This document shows positions 16,588 to 24,677 of a stretch of DNA of 54,952 bases, piece after piece; within the stretch, counting starts at the first letter, position 1, and each line of letters starts with the position of its first letter. The stretch spans positions 1 through 54,952 of the forward strand of contig JBIILZ010000010.1 in the NCBI GenBank assembly GCA_044338255.1, read 5' to 3'. The notes beneath the pieces are model-generated. The model was not told the DNA's origin, searched no databases, and was given only the letters and a program-made list of their open reading frames with translations. The position numbers were made by a program, and so were the translations under genes. This DNA is from CAIUVD01 sp044338255 (GTDB lineage: Bacteria; Planctomycetota; UBA11346).

Positions 16588-17229
16588 TCAGCGGACCTCG
16601 ATCAGATCAGCTTCGGGGAAGCGGATCTTGGCCAACTCGGCGTAGCGATCATCGGCCGCGCGATAGCCCACCGGACAGGCCACAACGGTACGATAGCCGC
16701 TGCCGGCAAGCCCCAGGATCTGGTCATATTTGACAGGATCGAGACCTTCCATGGGACAAGCGTCGACCTTCTGACTGGCACAGGCGAGCATGAACTGGCC
16801 CAAGGCCAGATAGACCTGGCGAGCGGCCCATTCACGGATCACTTCCGGACTCGCACCGACGATGCTCTTGACCATCATCGCGCGATAACCAGCGAGGCTT
16901 TCGCGCGGCGTGCCGCGCACCGCCACCTGCTGATCCAGCAAGCGATCGATGTCGGCCTCGGTCATCTCAGTGCGCGCCAAAAACACCACGTGATGGGCGG
17001 CATCTTCGACCTGGCCCTGATTCCAACTCACCGCCCGCAGCTGGGCACGCAGGGCCGGCGTATCGATGATCAGGAACTTCCACGGCTGCAGCCCGAAGCT
17101 GCTGGGTGTCTGCACCAGCGACTGCCGCAAGGCCTGCCAGATCTCGGGCGAGATCTTTTTGCTGGGATCGAATTTCTTGGTCGCATAGCGCCAAGCGAGG
17201 TGGGCAGATAGTTCAGTAGGAGTGGTCAT
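16588..17229 (-). CDS. NfsB-like NAD(P)H nitroreductase family protein
   Basis: 213 residues from ATG 17229. FMN-binding nitroreductase fold: AWRYATKKFDPSKKI near the N-terminus, the FMN contact region PSSFGLQPWKFLII (about 42-55), and a C-terminal DPVKYDQILGL..YRTVVACPVGYRA block as in NfsB and dihydropteridine reductase-like members. It would reduce quinones or nitro compounds with NAD(P)H. A 24-bp palindrome lies 60 bases upstream. Confidence 0.88.
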   Translation of the reverse strand: MTTPTELSAHLAWRYATKKFDPSKKISPEIWQALRQSLVQTPSSFGLQPWKFLIIDTPALRAQLRAVSWNQGQVEDAAHHVVFLARTEMTEADIDRLLDQQVAVRGTPRESLAGYRAMMVKSIVGASPEVIREWAARQVYLALGQFMLACASQKVDACPMEGLDPVKYDQILGLAGSGYRTVVACPVGYRAADDRYAELAKIRFPEADLIEVR

Positions 17230-17289
17230 CGAGATGCCTGGTACACACGCGGTGTCGTAGTTTTTTGAGCAAGCGAATTCAACGCGCCG

Positions 17290-17313
17290 CAGGCGTGATT
17301 GCAATCACGCCTG
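17290..17313. promoter_or_regulatory. Perfect 24-bp palindrome upstream of nitroreductase gene
   Basis: CAGGCGTGAT-TGCA-ATCACGCCTG reads the same on both strands. It sits between the remnant at 17431 and the nitroreductase start at 17229. There is no T-run on the minus side, which argues against a terminator; it could be an operator. Confidence 0.45.
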
Positions 17314-17430
17314 CCCTTACTTCGCCAGAGCACCCTTCGCACCCTGAATTTTTCGCAATCCCGCGTGGTTATCGACCAACGCCGATCCGTCCGGCAGCAA
17401 TTTCGATAAGGTGTCAAGCAAGCCACTGCG

Positions 17431-17706
17431 TCATTCAAGGGTCAGACGATGGCCATCGAATTTCCCGATCGCCGTGGAGCCATCTGACGCCATCGCGGTC
17501 AAGCCGGCACGAATGGTCACGGTGCTGGCATTCGACCAGCGGTAGGTGCCCACCCACGGACTGGCAGACTTCGCTTCGCTCAGGCCGACCTTCGATAATA
17601 TGAGGATTTCGTCGTCGATGGCGCGACGCTCCTCAACCGATTTAGCCTTCTGCACGAGGGCATTCAAGACTTTCACCGCCTTATCGGCCGCAGCGCTGAC
17701 CTTCAC
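17431..17706 (-). pseudogene. Fragment of a larger protein gene
   Basis: The frame is open from a TAG just upstream (about 17748) to 17431, with only a GTG at 17706 as a possible start. The product (91 residues) opens in mid-helix with Lys/Glu/Ala-rich sequence and ends abruptly after a beta-rich SPWVGTYRW..TVTIRAG..ASDG..GKFDGHRLTLE segment that looks like one unit of a repeated beta domain. Neither end looks native, so a truncated remnant is more likely than an intact small gene. No family recognised. Confidence 0.45.
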
Positions 17707-17758
17707 CTGGCGCTCGACTTCTGCCTTCTCGACGGTGGCCGTGTACCGCTAACCGCGG

Positions 17759-18784
17759 TCAGACGGCAATAAGCACGTACCGTGTCCCACGTTTTTGCCC
17801 CTCGATCCGGACCTCGCCGGCGATGACCAGACGCTGCAACAGCAGTCGCACCGCGGTGGCGTCGAGCCCGGTGGCGGCGCGGGCGGCAGCATTGTCGAGC
17901 GAGCCGGCCTTGCGTAACGCGGACAGCAGCTTGGCTGAGGGGCCACGCGGCTTCTTGCTGATGTTGCTGATGGCGGCCTTGCTGATGGCGGCCTTGCTGA
18001 TGGCGGCCTTGCTGATGGCGGCCTTGACTGGCACCAGCTTCGCTTTCACCGCTTGCGCCGGCTTCCGCTCAACTGTTTCCCCACCATCCATCTCCAGTCC
18101 GAACAGGGCACCGACATCATCGGTCGCCAGAGCGCGTTCGCTGACCGTCGCCTTGGTGGCGAGGCCGGCGCCGGCCTTGACCAGGAGTTCGCTGGCGTCC
18201 ACCTGGCGCAAGGTGAAGAGCAGTTCGGGCTGATGGTCGAAACGGGCACCGACCCCGTAAAGCACGGCGGCGACATGTTTGCACATGTAGGCGCCATCAG
18301 GACATGAACAGCCGAAGGTGATCTCTTTGGGCACTGGGAAGAGACCGTCGCCCTGCCGGCAGAAGCGCTCCATCACCCCTTTGTCGAAGCGACCCCGCAG
18401 CAGCTCAACCAGTGAGTCGATTCCGCCGGCACAGTCAGCACACAGCTTCTTCCAAGCAACGGCAGCCAGCGGCTTGACCGTAATGGTTGTCCGGTAGATC
18501 GACGATCCGCTGACCCGTGCTTCGACCTTGCCGGGAGTGATCTGGAGATCGACCACCGAGCCGTTGCGCACATAGGTCCGGCCGCGCGGCAGGCGATTCT
18601 CGTAGTCGCTGTAGTGCTCCATGTTGGCGCACCACGCCTTGCCCCACACCGTAACGGCAATGGTCCGGCCTTCGATACGCACCGGGCTGACCTTGTGGCC
18701 AGTCTTAGCGAGCTTGGCCATCTCGCCGGCGGCCTTGCGGCGGCGTTCGGCGACAGGTACGTAAGGGGCCCATTGGTAATTCAT
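17759..18784 (-). CDS. SWIM zinc-finger protein, partner of SNF2 helicase
   Basis: 341 residues from ATG 18784, overlapping the SNF2 stop (ATGA). The N-terminal half opens MNYQWAPYVPVAERR and contains a SWIM finger, Cys159, Cys161, Cys168 and His170 (CxC-x6-CKH). Between about 255 and 275 the sequence AAISK is repeated four to five times, encoded by a 15-bp tandem repeat at about 17958-18030. The C-terminus (about 283-341) is a small winged-helix-like domain. SWIM proteins paired with SNF2 ATPases are frequent in bacteria; the role is probably DNA binding or remodelling. Confidence 0.88.
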   Translation of the reverse strand: MNYQWAPYVPVAERRRKAAGEMAKLAKTGHKVSPVRIEGRTIAVTVWGKAWCANMEHYSDYENRLPRGRTYVRNGSVVDLQITPGKVEARVSGSSIYRTTITVKPLAAVAWKKLCADCAGGIDSLVELLRGRFDKGVMERFCRQGDGLFPVPKEITFGCSCPDGAYMCKHVAAVLYGVGARFDHQPELLFTLRQVDASELLVKAGAGLATKATVSERALATDDVGALFGLEMDGGETVERKPAQAVKAKLVPVKAAISKAAISKAAISKAAISNISKKPRGPSAKLLSALRKAGSLDNAAARAATGLDATAVRLLLQRLVIAGEVRIEGQKRGTRYVLIAV

Positions 18785-21483
18785 GGTTGTTCTTCGCTGG
18801 TAGCAGAATTCAGGTCGAGACTGACCAAACGCAAGAGGGCCGCGTCGTCGAGTTCGGTCAGCTTGACCTCGCCACCACCGGCATCGAGGAGGTCGGCGGC
18901 GAGGCGCTTCTTGCTGCTGATCATGGCATCGATCTTTTCCTCGATCGTGCCGCGGCAGACGAACTTGTGGACCATGACGTTGCGCTTTTGGCCGATGCGG
19001 AAGGCGCGATCGGTGGCCTGGGCTTCGACGGCGGGATTCCACCAACGATCGAAATGGACGACATGCGCGGCGGAGGTAAGATTGAGGCCCGATCCGCCGG
19101 CCTTCAGCGACAGGACGAAGAAGGGTACGGCTTCGTCCCCCTGGAAGCGGGCGACCAGCTCCTGGCGGCTCTTCACGGCCGTAGCGCCGGTCAGCACGCA
19201 GCCCTCGCGACCGAAGATCGAGGCCAGAAAGGCCGCGAGCGGCGCGCTGGTCTCGGCATACTGGCTGAACACCAGCATCTTCTCCTGCTTGGCGGCGATG
19301 ACCTCGACCAGTTCACGCAGGCGGGCCAGCTTGCCGCTGTCGCGCTCGGCCCAGTCGCCGTCGCCCAGCCATTGCGAGGGGTGATTACAGATCTGCTTGA
19401 AGCGGGTGAGAAAGGCCAGCACCAGCCCTTTGCGCGCCACGCCCTGGACGCCCCCGTCGAGCGCCTCGGTCAGATCGACGACCGCCTGCTGGTAGAGCGC
19501 CGCCTGTTTGCGCGACAGGCTGCAGTAGGCGTTCTGCTCGATCTTGTCCGGCAGATCGCTGATCACGGCCTTATCGGTCTTGAGCCGGCGCAGGATGTAG
19601 GGCTGCACCAGCCGCCGCAGCGGCGCATAACCGCCTGGACTATCAGCCAGGCGCTTGGCAAAGGCAGTGAAGGGCTTGACCCCGCCAAGCAACCCGGGGT
19701 TCACGAAATCGAAGATGCTCCACAGATCGCCCAGGCGGTTCTCGATCGGCGTGCCGGTAAGGGCCAGGCGCGAGCCGGCCTTCACCGTCTTCGCCGCCTT
19801 GGTCTGCCGGGTGCCGGGGTTCTTGATCGCCTGCGCCTCGTCGAGCACCGCCAGCCGCCAGGTGGTAGCACCAATCCAGGCATAGCGGTGCAATGAGCCG
19901 TAGCTGGTAATGACCAGATCGACCCCCGCGAGGCGCTCGGTCGACAGGGCTCCCAGCTCCTCAGCTGGCATCGCCGAGGTATGCGCCACCAGCACGCGCA
20001 GGCCCGGCGCGAAACGGGCCGCCTCCTGCGCCCAGTTGGCGAGCAGCGAGCCCGGCGCCACCAGCAGGCTCGGGGCCGGCCCCTCGGCGCGCTTGCGCAC
20101 CAGCAGCAGGGCCAGCACCTGGATGGTCTTGCCAAGACCCATGTCGTCGGCCAGGCAGGCCCCCAGCCGCAAATGCGACAACAGATGCAGCCAACGCAGG
20201 CCTATTTCCTGATACGGGCGCAGCGTGGCGTGCAGGTCGGGACCGGCGTCGACTACCGCCAGACCCTGTGGGCCACGCAACCCCGCCAGGGTTTCAGCCA
20301 ACCACGGCCCGGCGTTCACCTGCGCCCACTCGGGCGCAGCGGTCGCGTCTTCGCCACCGCTGGCGGCGCCGGCGCCGGCCAGCAGACGCATGGCCGCGTG
20401 GAACCCCAACCCCTGTTCGCTCGCCAGGCGTTCGACCTGCTGGAAATGCGTCAGGGTCTGCTGCAGCCGCACCTGGTCGACCTCGACCCACTTGCCACGA
20501 ATCAACACCAGCCCCTGGCTGTCGGCAAGCACGCTCTTCAGCTCAACGGCGGTCAATGGCTCACCGTCGACGGCAACCGAGACCTGGAAGTCGAGCAGCG
20601 CATTCGGCCCGACCAACGACGGCTGGCGCCCACCCACCGTGGCGCTAACCGTCGCCCGCGAGGGCCGGTTGGTCCGCCACTGCGCCGGCATGCGCACGAC
20701 CACGCCAGCGTGTTCCAGCTTCGACACATCGTGCAAGAGGGTTAACGCCTCGCCGGAGGTCCAGCGCAATGGCTGATAGATCTCGCGGCGATCGACCAAG
20801 CCCTTCAGCCAGACGCAGCCCTCGGCTGCCCGCTGCAGCGGCGCCAACAGGACCAACAGGCGCTCATGGTCGGCGACGGCGGAGTATTCACGCAGCGCCT
20901 CGCCCAGCGGCCGGTGCTGCGCCTTTCCCTGCGCCGAGAGTCGCGTGGTGTAGGTCACGAGGAAGGCGAAGGGGAACTGCTCGTCCTTGCGATTCTCGGC
21001 CAGATGGACGTGGACGCGGCCGATGAGATTCCAGACCGGGTTGCGCGCCTTGAGGAAAATGTCGAGCGGCTGGCCCGAGGTCTTCAGCGCGGCGTGCAAG
21101 GCGTCGTCGAGTTCCCGCCACAGCCGCTCCAGCACCTCGATCGACAGGTATTCAGCTCCATCCATCGGCGGCGCCGACCACGCCAGCGCCTGCAGATCGT
21201 CGGCCCCTGGTGGCGGCACTCGCCCGGGAACCTGTTCGGCGACCTCGGGCAGCGTGCACAGCGCGGTCAGGTAACGAACGGCCAGATCCCGCCACCAGGC
21301 GATGACCGGCGGCAACGCCGCACCCACGTGTTCAGCGCCAAGCCCGAGAAGGACCTGGCCCGAACCCAGGACGCTCTCCATCGCCAGTCGCCTAGCCAAT
21401 TCGAATGGCAGGGCCGGAGCGGTGGGGTTAGCAACTACGCTGAGGCGGCCGTGCGGAGTGAGGACGATGGTGCTGGAGGTCAT
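18781..21483 (-). CDS. SNF2-family DEAD/DEAH-box helicase/ATPase
   Basis: 900 residues. The N-terminal 420 residues are family-specific. The ATPase core starts with Walker A DDMGLGKTIQ (about 443-452), motif II DEAQ (about 549) with AIKNPGTRQTKAAK, motif III LTGTPIENR, then the second RecA lobe with motif V SLKAGGSGLNL and motif VI EAQATDRAFRIGQKR (about 808-822). It is a RapA/Swi2-like double-strand DNA translocase. The SWIM gene is translationally coupled downstream, and a 170-bp repeat element ends upstream. Confidence 0.95.
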   Translation of the reverse strand: MTSSTIVLTPHGRLSVVANPTAPALPFELARRLAMESVLGSGQVLLGLGAEHVGAALPPVIAWWRDLAVRYLTALCTLPEVAEQVPGRVPPPGADDLQALAWSAPPMDGAEYLSIEVLERLWRELDDALHAALKTSGQPLDIFLKARNPVWNLIGRVHVHLAENRKDEQFPFAFLVTYTTRLSAQGKAQHRPLGEALREYSAVADHERLLVLLAPLQRAAEGCVWLKGLVDRREIYQPLRWTSGEALTLLHDVSKLEHAGVVVRMPAQWRTNRPSRATVSATVGGRQPSLVGPNALLDFQVSVAVDGEPLTAVELKSVLADSQGLVLIRGKWVEVDQVRLQQTLTHFQQVERLASEQGLGFHAAMRLLAGAGAASGGEDATAAPEWAQVNAGPWLAETLAGLRGPQGLAVVDAGPDLHATLRPYQEIGLRWLHLLSHLRLGACLADDMGLGKTIQVLALLLVRKRAEGPAPSLLVAPGSLLANWAQEAARFAPGLRVLVAHTSAMPAEELGALSTERLAGVDLVITSYGSLHRYAWIGATTWRLAVLDEAQAIKNPGTRQTKAAKTVKAGSRLALTGTPIENRLGDLWSIFDFVNPGLLGGVKPFTAFAKRLADSPGGYAPLRRLVQPYILRRLKTDKAVISDLPDKIEQNAYCSLSRKQAALYQQAVVDLTEALDGGVQGVARKGLVLAFLTRFKQICNHPSQWLGDGDWAERDSGKLARLRELVEVIAAKQEKMLVFSQYAETSAPLAAFLASIFGREGCVLTGATAVKSRQELVARFQGDEAVPFFVLSLKAGGSGLNLTSAAHVVHFDRWWNPAVEAQATDRAFRIGQKRNVMVHKFVCRGTIEEKIDAMISSKKRLAADLLDAGGGEVKLTELDDAALLRLVSLDLNSATSEEQP

Positions 21484-21497
21484 CGATTTGTCAGGCT

Positions 21498-21667
21498 CCT
21501 AGAAGTCTGTCGGAGATAGGCTTGGTCGGCTGACTCGGTCTCGTACGACAGCTCCGGCGTTGGCAAAACGGTCAGATAGCTCGCGCTATCCGCCCGCTTT
21601 GCCGCCTTGGATCTGCCGCACGATCCCTTCGCCATCCTCGGGCGCCTATCTCCGACAGATTCCTAGG
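21498..21667 (-). mobile_element. MITE-like 170-bp element, copy C (inverted)
   Basis: 170 bp in the opposite orientation to copies A and B, bounded by CCTAGA and CCTAGG. Its core on the minus strand matches copy B closely. It lies between the SNF2 start and the tRNA-Cys terminator, and interrupts no gene. Confidence 0.82.
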
Positions 21668-21685
21668 CCGGAAACTCGACTAACG

Positions 21686-21720
21686 AAAAAGCCCCGATCT
21701 TGGATAGACCAGGGCTTTTT
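21686..21720 (-). terminator. Terminator downstream of tRNA-Cys
   Basis: AAAAAGCCC (21686-21694) pairs with GGGCTTTTT (21712-21720). Read on the minus strand the stem ends in TTTTT a few bases past the tRNA 3' end. The symmetric T-runs allow termination in both directions. Confidence 0.8.
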
Positions 21721-21724
21721 CTCT

Positions 21725-21798
21725 TGGAGGCGCTGTCCGGATTCGAACCGGAGTACACGGATTTGCAATCCGCTGCGTAGCCGCTCCGCCACAGCGCC
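21725..21798 (-). tRNA. tRNA-Cys (GCA), CCA encoded
   Basis: The minus strand folds into a cloverleaf: acceptor GGCGCTG pairing with CAGCGCC, an anticodon stem CGGAT/ATCCG around TTGCAAA (anticodon GCA), and a T-arm with GGTTCGAATCC. Discriminator U is followed by a genomic CCA (21727-21725). It lies between rpmB and the terminator, probably in the same transcript as rpmB. Confidence 0.95.
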
Positions 21799-21830
21799 AG
21801 TTGGCGCCGCCCGAGAGCGGCGCGCGAACG

Positions 21831-22064
21831 TCAGATCGCGAAAGGCTTGACGACGAGGCCGGCCTTGATGGCGCGGGTCGAGACCCACACCTTCTTGATT
21901 TCGCCGTCGATCACGCAGCGAAGCTTTTTGAGGTTCGGGCGAACCTTCCGCTTCGAGCGGCCTTTGATCTTGTTACCCACACCGCCGTCGCGACGAGCGC
22001 CCTTTTCGGCGCGGATCCAACCGACTTGAGTTTTCTTACCAGTGAAATGACATACGCGGGACAT
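21831..22064 (-). CDS. rpmB: Ribosomal protein bL28
   Basis: 77 residues, full length. MSRVCHFTGKKTQVG is the start typical of L28 and KKVRPNLKK-like RKVRPNLKKLR (41-51) with VWVSTRAIKAGLV closes the fold. It is a component of the 50S subunit. A hairpin GCGCCGC/GCGGCGC (21804-21823) separates it from the tRNA-Cys gene. It has Cys5 but not the four-Cys zinc pattern of some L28 proteins. Confidence 0.95.
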   Translation of the reverse strand: MSRVCHFTGKKTQVGWIRAEKGARRDGGVGNKIKGRSKRKVRPNLKKLRCVIDGEIKKVWVSTRAIKAGLVVKPFAI

Positions 22065-22115
22065 AAGGCGCTCTCTAATGTGAAGGCGAGGGAGTATGAG
22101 AAAGAAGTTGGATGG

Positions 22116-23240
22116 TCAAGATGTCTCTCGGCCGGGATCTGCGGGGCTCGCAACCGGCGTGCCCCGGGCCTCGGACGGACCGGGCAATAGCAACATCGCG
22201 TCCCCATAACTGAAGAAGCGGTAACGCTCCTGCACCGCCGCGGCATAGATGTGCTGCAGCCGCTCGACACCGGTGAGGCAGGCCACCAGCATGAGCAGGC
22301 TCGAACGCGGCAGGTGGAAATTGGTGAGCAGGCCATCGATCACATGGAAACGTTCCGGCGGATGCATGAACAACCGCGTCCAGCCGCAGTACGGCGCGAA
22401 TCCGCCGGGCTGGCGGGCAGCTGATTCCAAGGTCCGGGCGACGGTGGTGCCGACCGCGATCACCCGCCCGCCGGCGGCGCGGGTGGCCTGCACCGCCGCC
22501 ACCGTTTCAGCGGGACAACTACACCATTCGCCGTGGATGCGGAAGTCCTCGACACGTTCGGTGTCGACCGGCTTGAAGGTCCCCGGTCCGATCGCCAACT
22601 CGACGCGCGCCTGGGCAACGCCCAAGGCCGTGCAGCGCTCCAGCAAGGCGGTGGTCAGGTGCAGGCTGGCGGTGGGCGCGGCCACCGAGCCCGGGCGATC
22701 GGCGAACACCGTCTGATAGCGTTCGCGATCGCTCGGGCGATCCGGACGGGCGATGTACGGCGGTAGGGGCACGTGACCACAAAGCTCGGCGAGGGCCAGG
22801 AAATCCTCCGCATGCAGCGTGCGCGTGCCATCCTCGTGCAGATGCACGACGGTGACCTCAGCGGCGACGGCGCGGCCAGCGAGAACTTCCAGCACCGCCC
22901 CCTGCGCCACCCGTCCACGCACCATCGCCCGCCAAGCGCGGCGATCGGCATCGGCGTCGAGCAGATGCTCGGGATGCAGCAGGAGGATTTCGCGCTCACC
23001 GCCACCTTCGCCGGACTCCAGGCGCGGGGTGCGTGCAAACAGTCGCGCGGGGATGACCTTGGTCCGGTTGAGCACCAGGAGATCGCCAGGGCGAAGGAAC
23101 TCGGCAAGATCGCTGACCCGTCGATGCTGGACCTCGGCGTCGCCGATGGTCACCAGCAGGCGTGCGGCATCGCGGGGTTCGCAGGCTTCCTGGGCGATCA
23201 GCTCGGGCGGCAGCGCATAGTCGAAATCGGCAGTGAGCAT
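22116..23240 (-). CDS. queA: S-adenosylmethionine:tRNA ribosyltransferase-isomerase
   Basis: 374 residues, full length. FDYALPPELIAQEACEPRDAARLL at the N-terminus, RTKVIPARLFA, the VAAPTASLHLT motif (about 186-196), the EWCSCP segment and the C-terminal NFHLPRSSLLMLV are all QueA signatures. The enzyme moves the ribosyl group of SAM to preQ1-modified tRNA in queuosine synthesis. Its ATG is three bases past the stop of the lactamase-fold gene. Confidence 0.96.
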   Translation of the reverse strand: MLTADFDYALPPELIAQEACEPRDAARLLVTIGDAEVQHRRVSDLAEFLRPGDLLVLNRTKVIPARLFARTPRLESGEGGGEREILLLHPEHLLDADADRRAWRAMVRGRVAQGAVLEVLAGRAVAAEVTVVHLHEDGTRTLHAEDFLALAELCGHVPLPPYIARPDRPSDRERYQTVFADRPGSVAAPTASLHLTTALLERCTALGVAQARVELAIGPGTFKPVDTERVEDFRIHGEWCSCPAETVAAVQATRAAGGRVIAVGTTVARTLESAARQPGGFAPYCGWTRLFMHPPERFHVIDGLLTNFHLPRSSLLMLVACLTGVERLQHIYAAAVQERYRFFSYGDAMLLLPGPSEARGTPVASPADPGRETS

Positions 23241-23243
23241 CGG

Positions 23244-24677
23244 CTAGAGCATCGCCAGACGGGCGGGCATGAAGGACGGATCGGCCTGCTGCGCCTGGGC
23301 AAAACGCTGGCGGGCGGCGGCCTCGTTGCCGCGCGTGCGCTCGGCCATGCCGCGATAGAAGGCGACCTCGGCGCGCTGCCGGGTGCTAAGCCGATCGTCA
23401 TCGATGGCCTGGGTCAGGTGACGTTCACCCGCACCCGGATCATCACCGTTACGATAGGCCATCATGACGTGGAACTGCCCGAGCTGCAGCAGCGCCGGAC
23501 CATAGTGCGGATCGAGCGCCAGGGCCCGCTGCAAGGCGCGCCGGGCGGCATCGAAGCAATCGCCCTTTTCCAGCACGCTGGCGATGCCACGGCTGACCTG
23601 GATCAGGGTCCCGGCCAGCAGCGTCCACGCAGCCGGGTCCTCGCCATGGGCGAGCGTCGCTGCCCGTGCGCTGCCCACCGCCAAGGCCGGATCGCCGCCT
23701 TCAAGAGAGGATTCGGCCGCCTGACGCCACGCCCGGAGGTCGCGTATCGCCTGCACCTCGCGCTCGGGAATCGCCGTCGGTTTGCAATGCTGCCAGCCCG
23801 GTTCGCCGAGATCGGCAAGCCCCGCCCACACGCGCAGGATCGCATAGCGGGGCGTGCCCCAGATCTCGGGGATGGCGCGGATCCAATCCGGCAGCTCCGC
23901 CTCCATGATGCCGATGGTCTCGCTGAGTGTACGCCCGGCGTCGTGATGCGCGCGGACCTCGTCCAGGAACCAGCGCATGATGCGTTCGAGTCCGGCGAGT
24001 TCATCGCTGTGCGCCACCGGACCATGGCCGGGCGAGACGTGCACGGCGTCGAAACCGCGGACCTCGTCGAGGGCCGACAACCACCCGTTATTTTCGAGGC
24101 CTTCGCGCTGGCTCGGCTGACCGAAGATCGGAAAGCTGCCAGTCATCACCGTATCACCGGCGGCGAGCACGCGCTCTTCTGGACACCACACCAGGGTCGG
24201 GTCCGCGGTTTCGGCGTGATGACCGCGTGACAGGTGGAGGGTCAATCCACCGAGGTCGAGCGGGCCGCAAGTCTCGGCGAAGACCGTCGGTACCAGCGGA
24301 TCGGGTCCGAGATCGAAGCCGCGACTGGCGAGGAAGCCCTTTTGTCGCGGAGCCTTGGAGACCATGTAATCGGCAGTGTCGCGATTGGCGATCAGGGTTG
24401 CACCGACCTCCGCGAAAACCGCATTGCCGTTGGTGTGATCCCAGTGGTAGTGGGTGTTGATGGCAAATAAAATGGGTTTGCGAAATTCATCCTGCAATCG
24501 TTGGCGGAGGCGACGCGCCAAGGCCTGATTGACTTGCGTATCGACCACCGCCAGACCGTGCTCACCGATGAATACCGTGCTGTTTACGATATTGCGCCAG
24601 ATCGCGACGCGCGCAGAGATGCGCTCTAGCGAGCCATAGGTCCGGGGGGCAAAGGGATTGTTAGAGGCAGGCAGCAT
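23244..24677 (-). CDS. Metallo-beta-lactamase fold protein with C-terminal TPR region
   Basis: 477 residues from ATG 24677. The MBL domain (about 20-260) has the HYHWDH metal motif (about 75-80), a GHHAE loop, the bridging Asp in AAGDTVMTG and the late His in SPGHGPV. The C-terminal part (about 330-477) is Ala-rich helices with TPR character (AARRALQRALALDPHYGPALLQLG). It is cytoplasmic by its lack of signal peptide. Substrate unknown; glyoxalase II-like or alkylsulfatase-like hydrolases share the domain. The ATG overlaps the ATG of the divergent gene in a CATG palindrome. Confidence 0.82.
   Translation of the reverse strand: MLPASNNPFAPRTYGSLERISARVAIWRNIVNSTVFIGEHGLAVVDTQVNQALARRLRQRLQDEFRKPILFAINTHYHWDHTNGNAVFAEVGATLIANRDTADYMVSKAPRQKGFLASRGFDLGPDPLVPTVFAETCGPLDLGGLTLHLSRGHHAETADPTLVWCPEERVLAAGDTVMTGSFPIFGQPSQREGLENNGWLSALDEVRGFDAVHVSPGHGPVAHSDELAGLERIMRWFLDEVRAHHDAGRTLSETIGIMEAELPDWIRAIPEIWGTPRYAILRVWAGLADLGEPGWQHCKPTAIPEREVQAIRDLRAWRQAAESSLEGGDPALAVGSARAATLAHGEDPAAWTLLAGTLIQVSRGIASVLEKGDCFDAARRALQRALALDPHYGPALLQLGQFHVMMAYRNGDDPGAGERHLTQAIDDDRLSTRQRAEVAFYRGMAERTRGNEAAARQRFAQAQQADPSFMPARLAML

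Noticed and set aside
16231..17211. 326-codon plus-strand frame opposite aroDE and nitroreductase
   Set aside because: Shadow of two clear genes; His/Arg/Gly-rich product typical of antisense frames.
17290..17313. Palindrome as a terminator
   Set aside because: No T-run follows it on either strand; kept only as a possible operator.
22773..24230. 485-codon open frame on plus strand opposite queA and the lactamase-fold gene
   Set aside because: Antisense shadow of high-GC codon bias; the minus-strand products match known families with catalytic residues.
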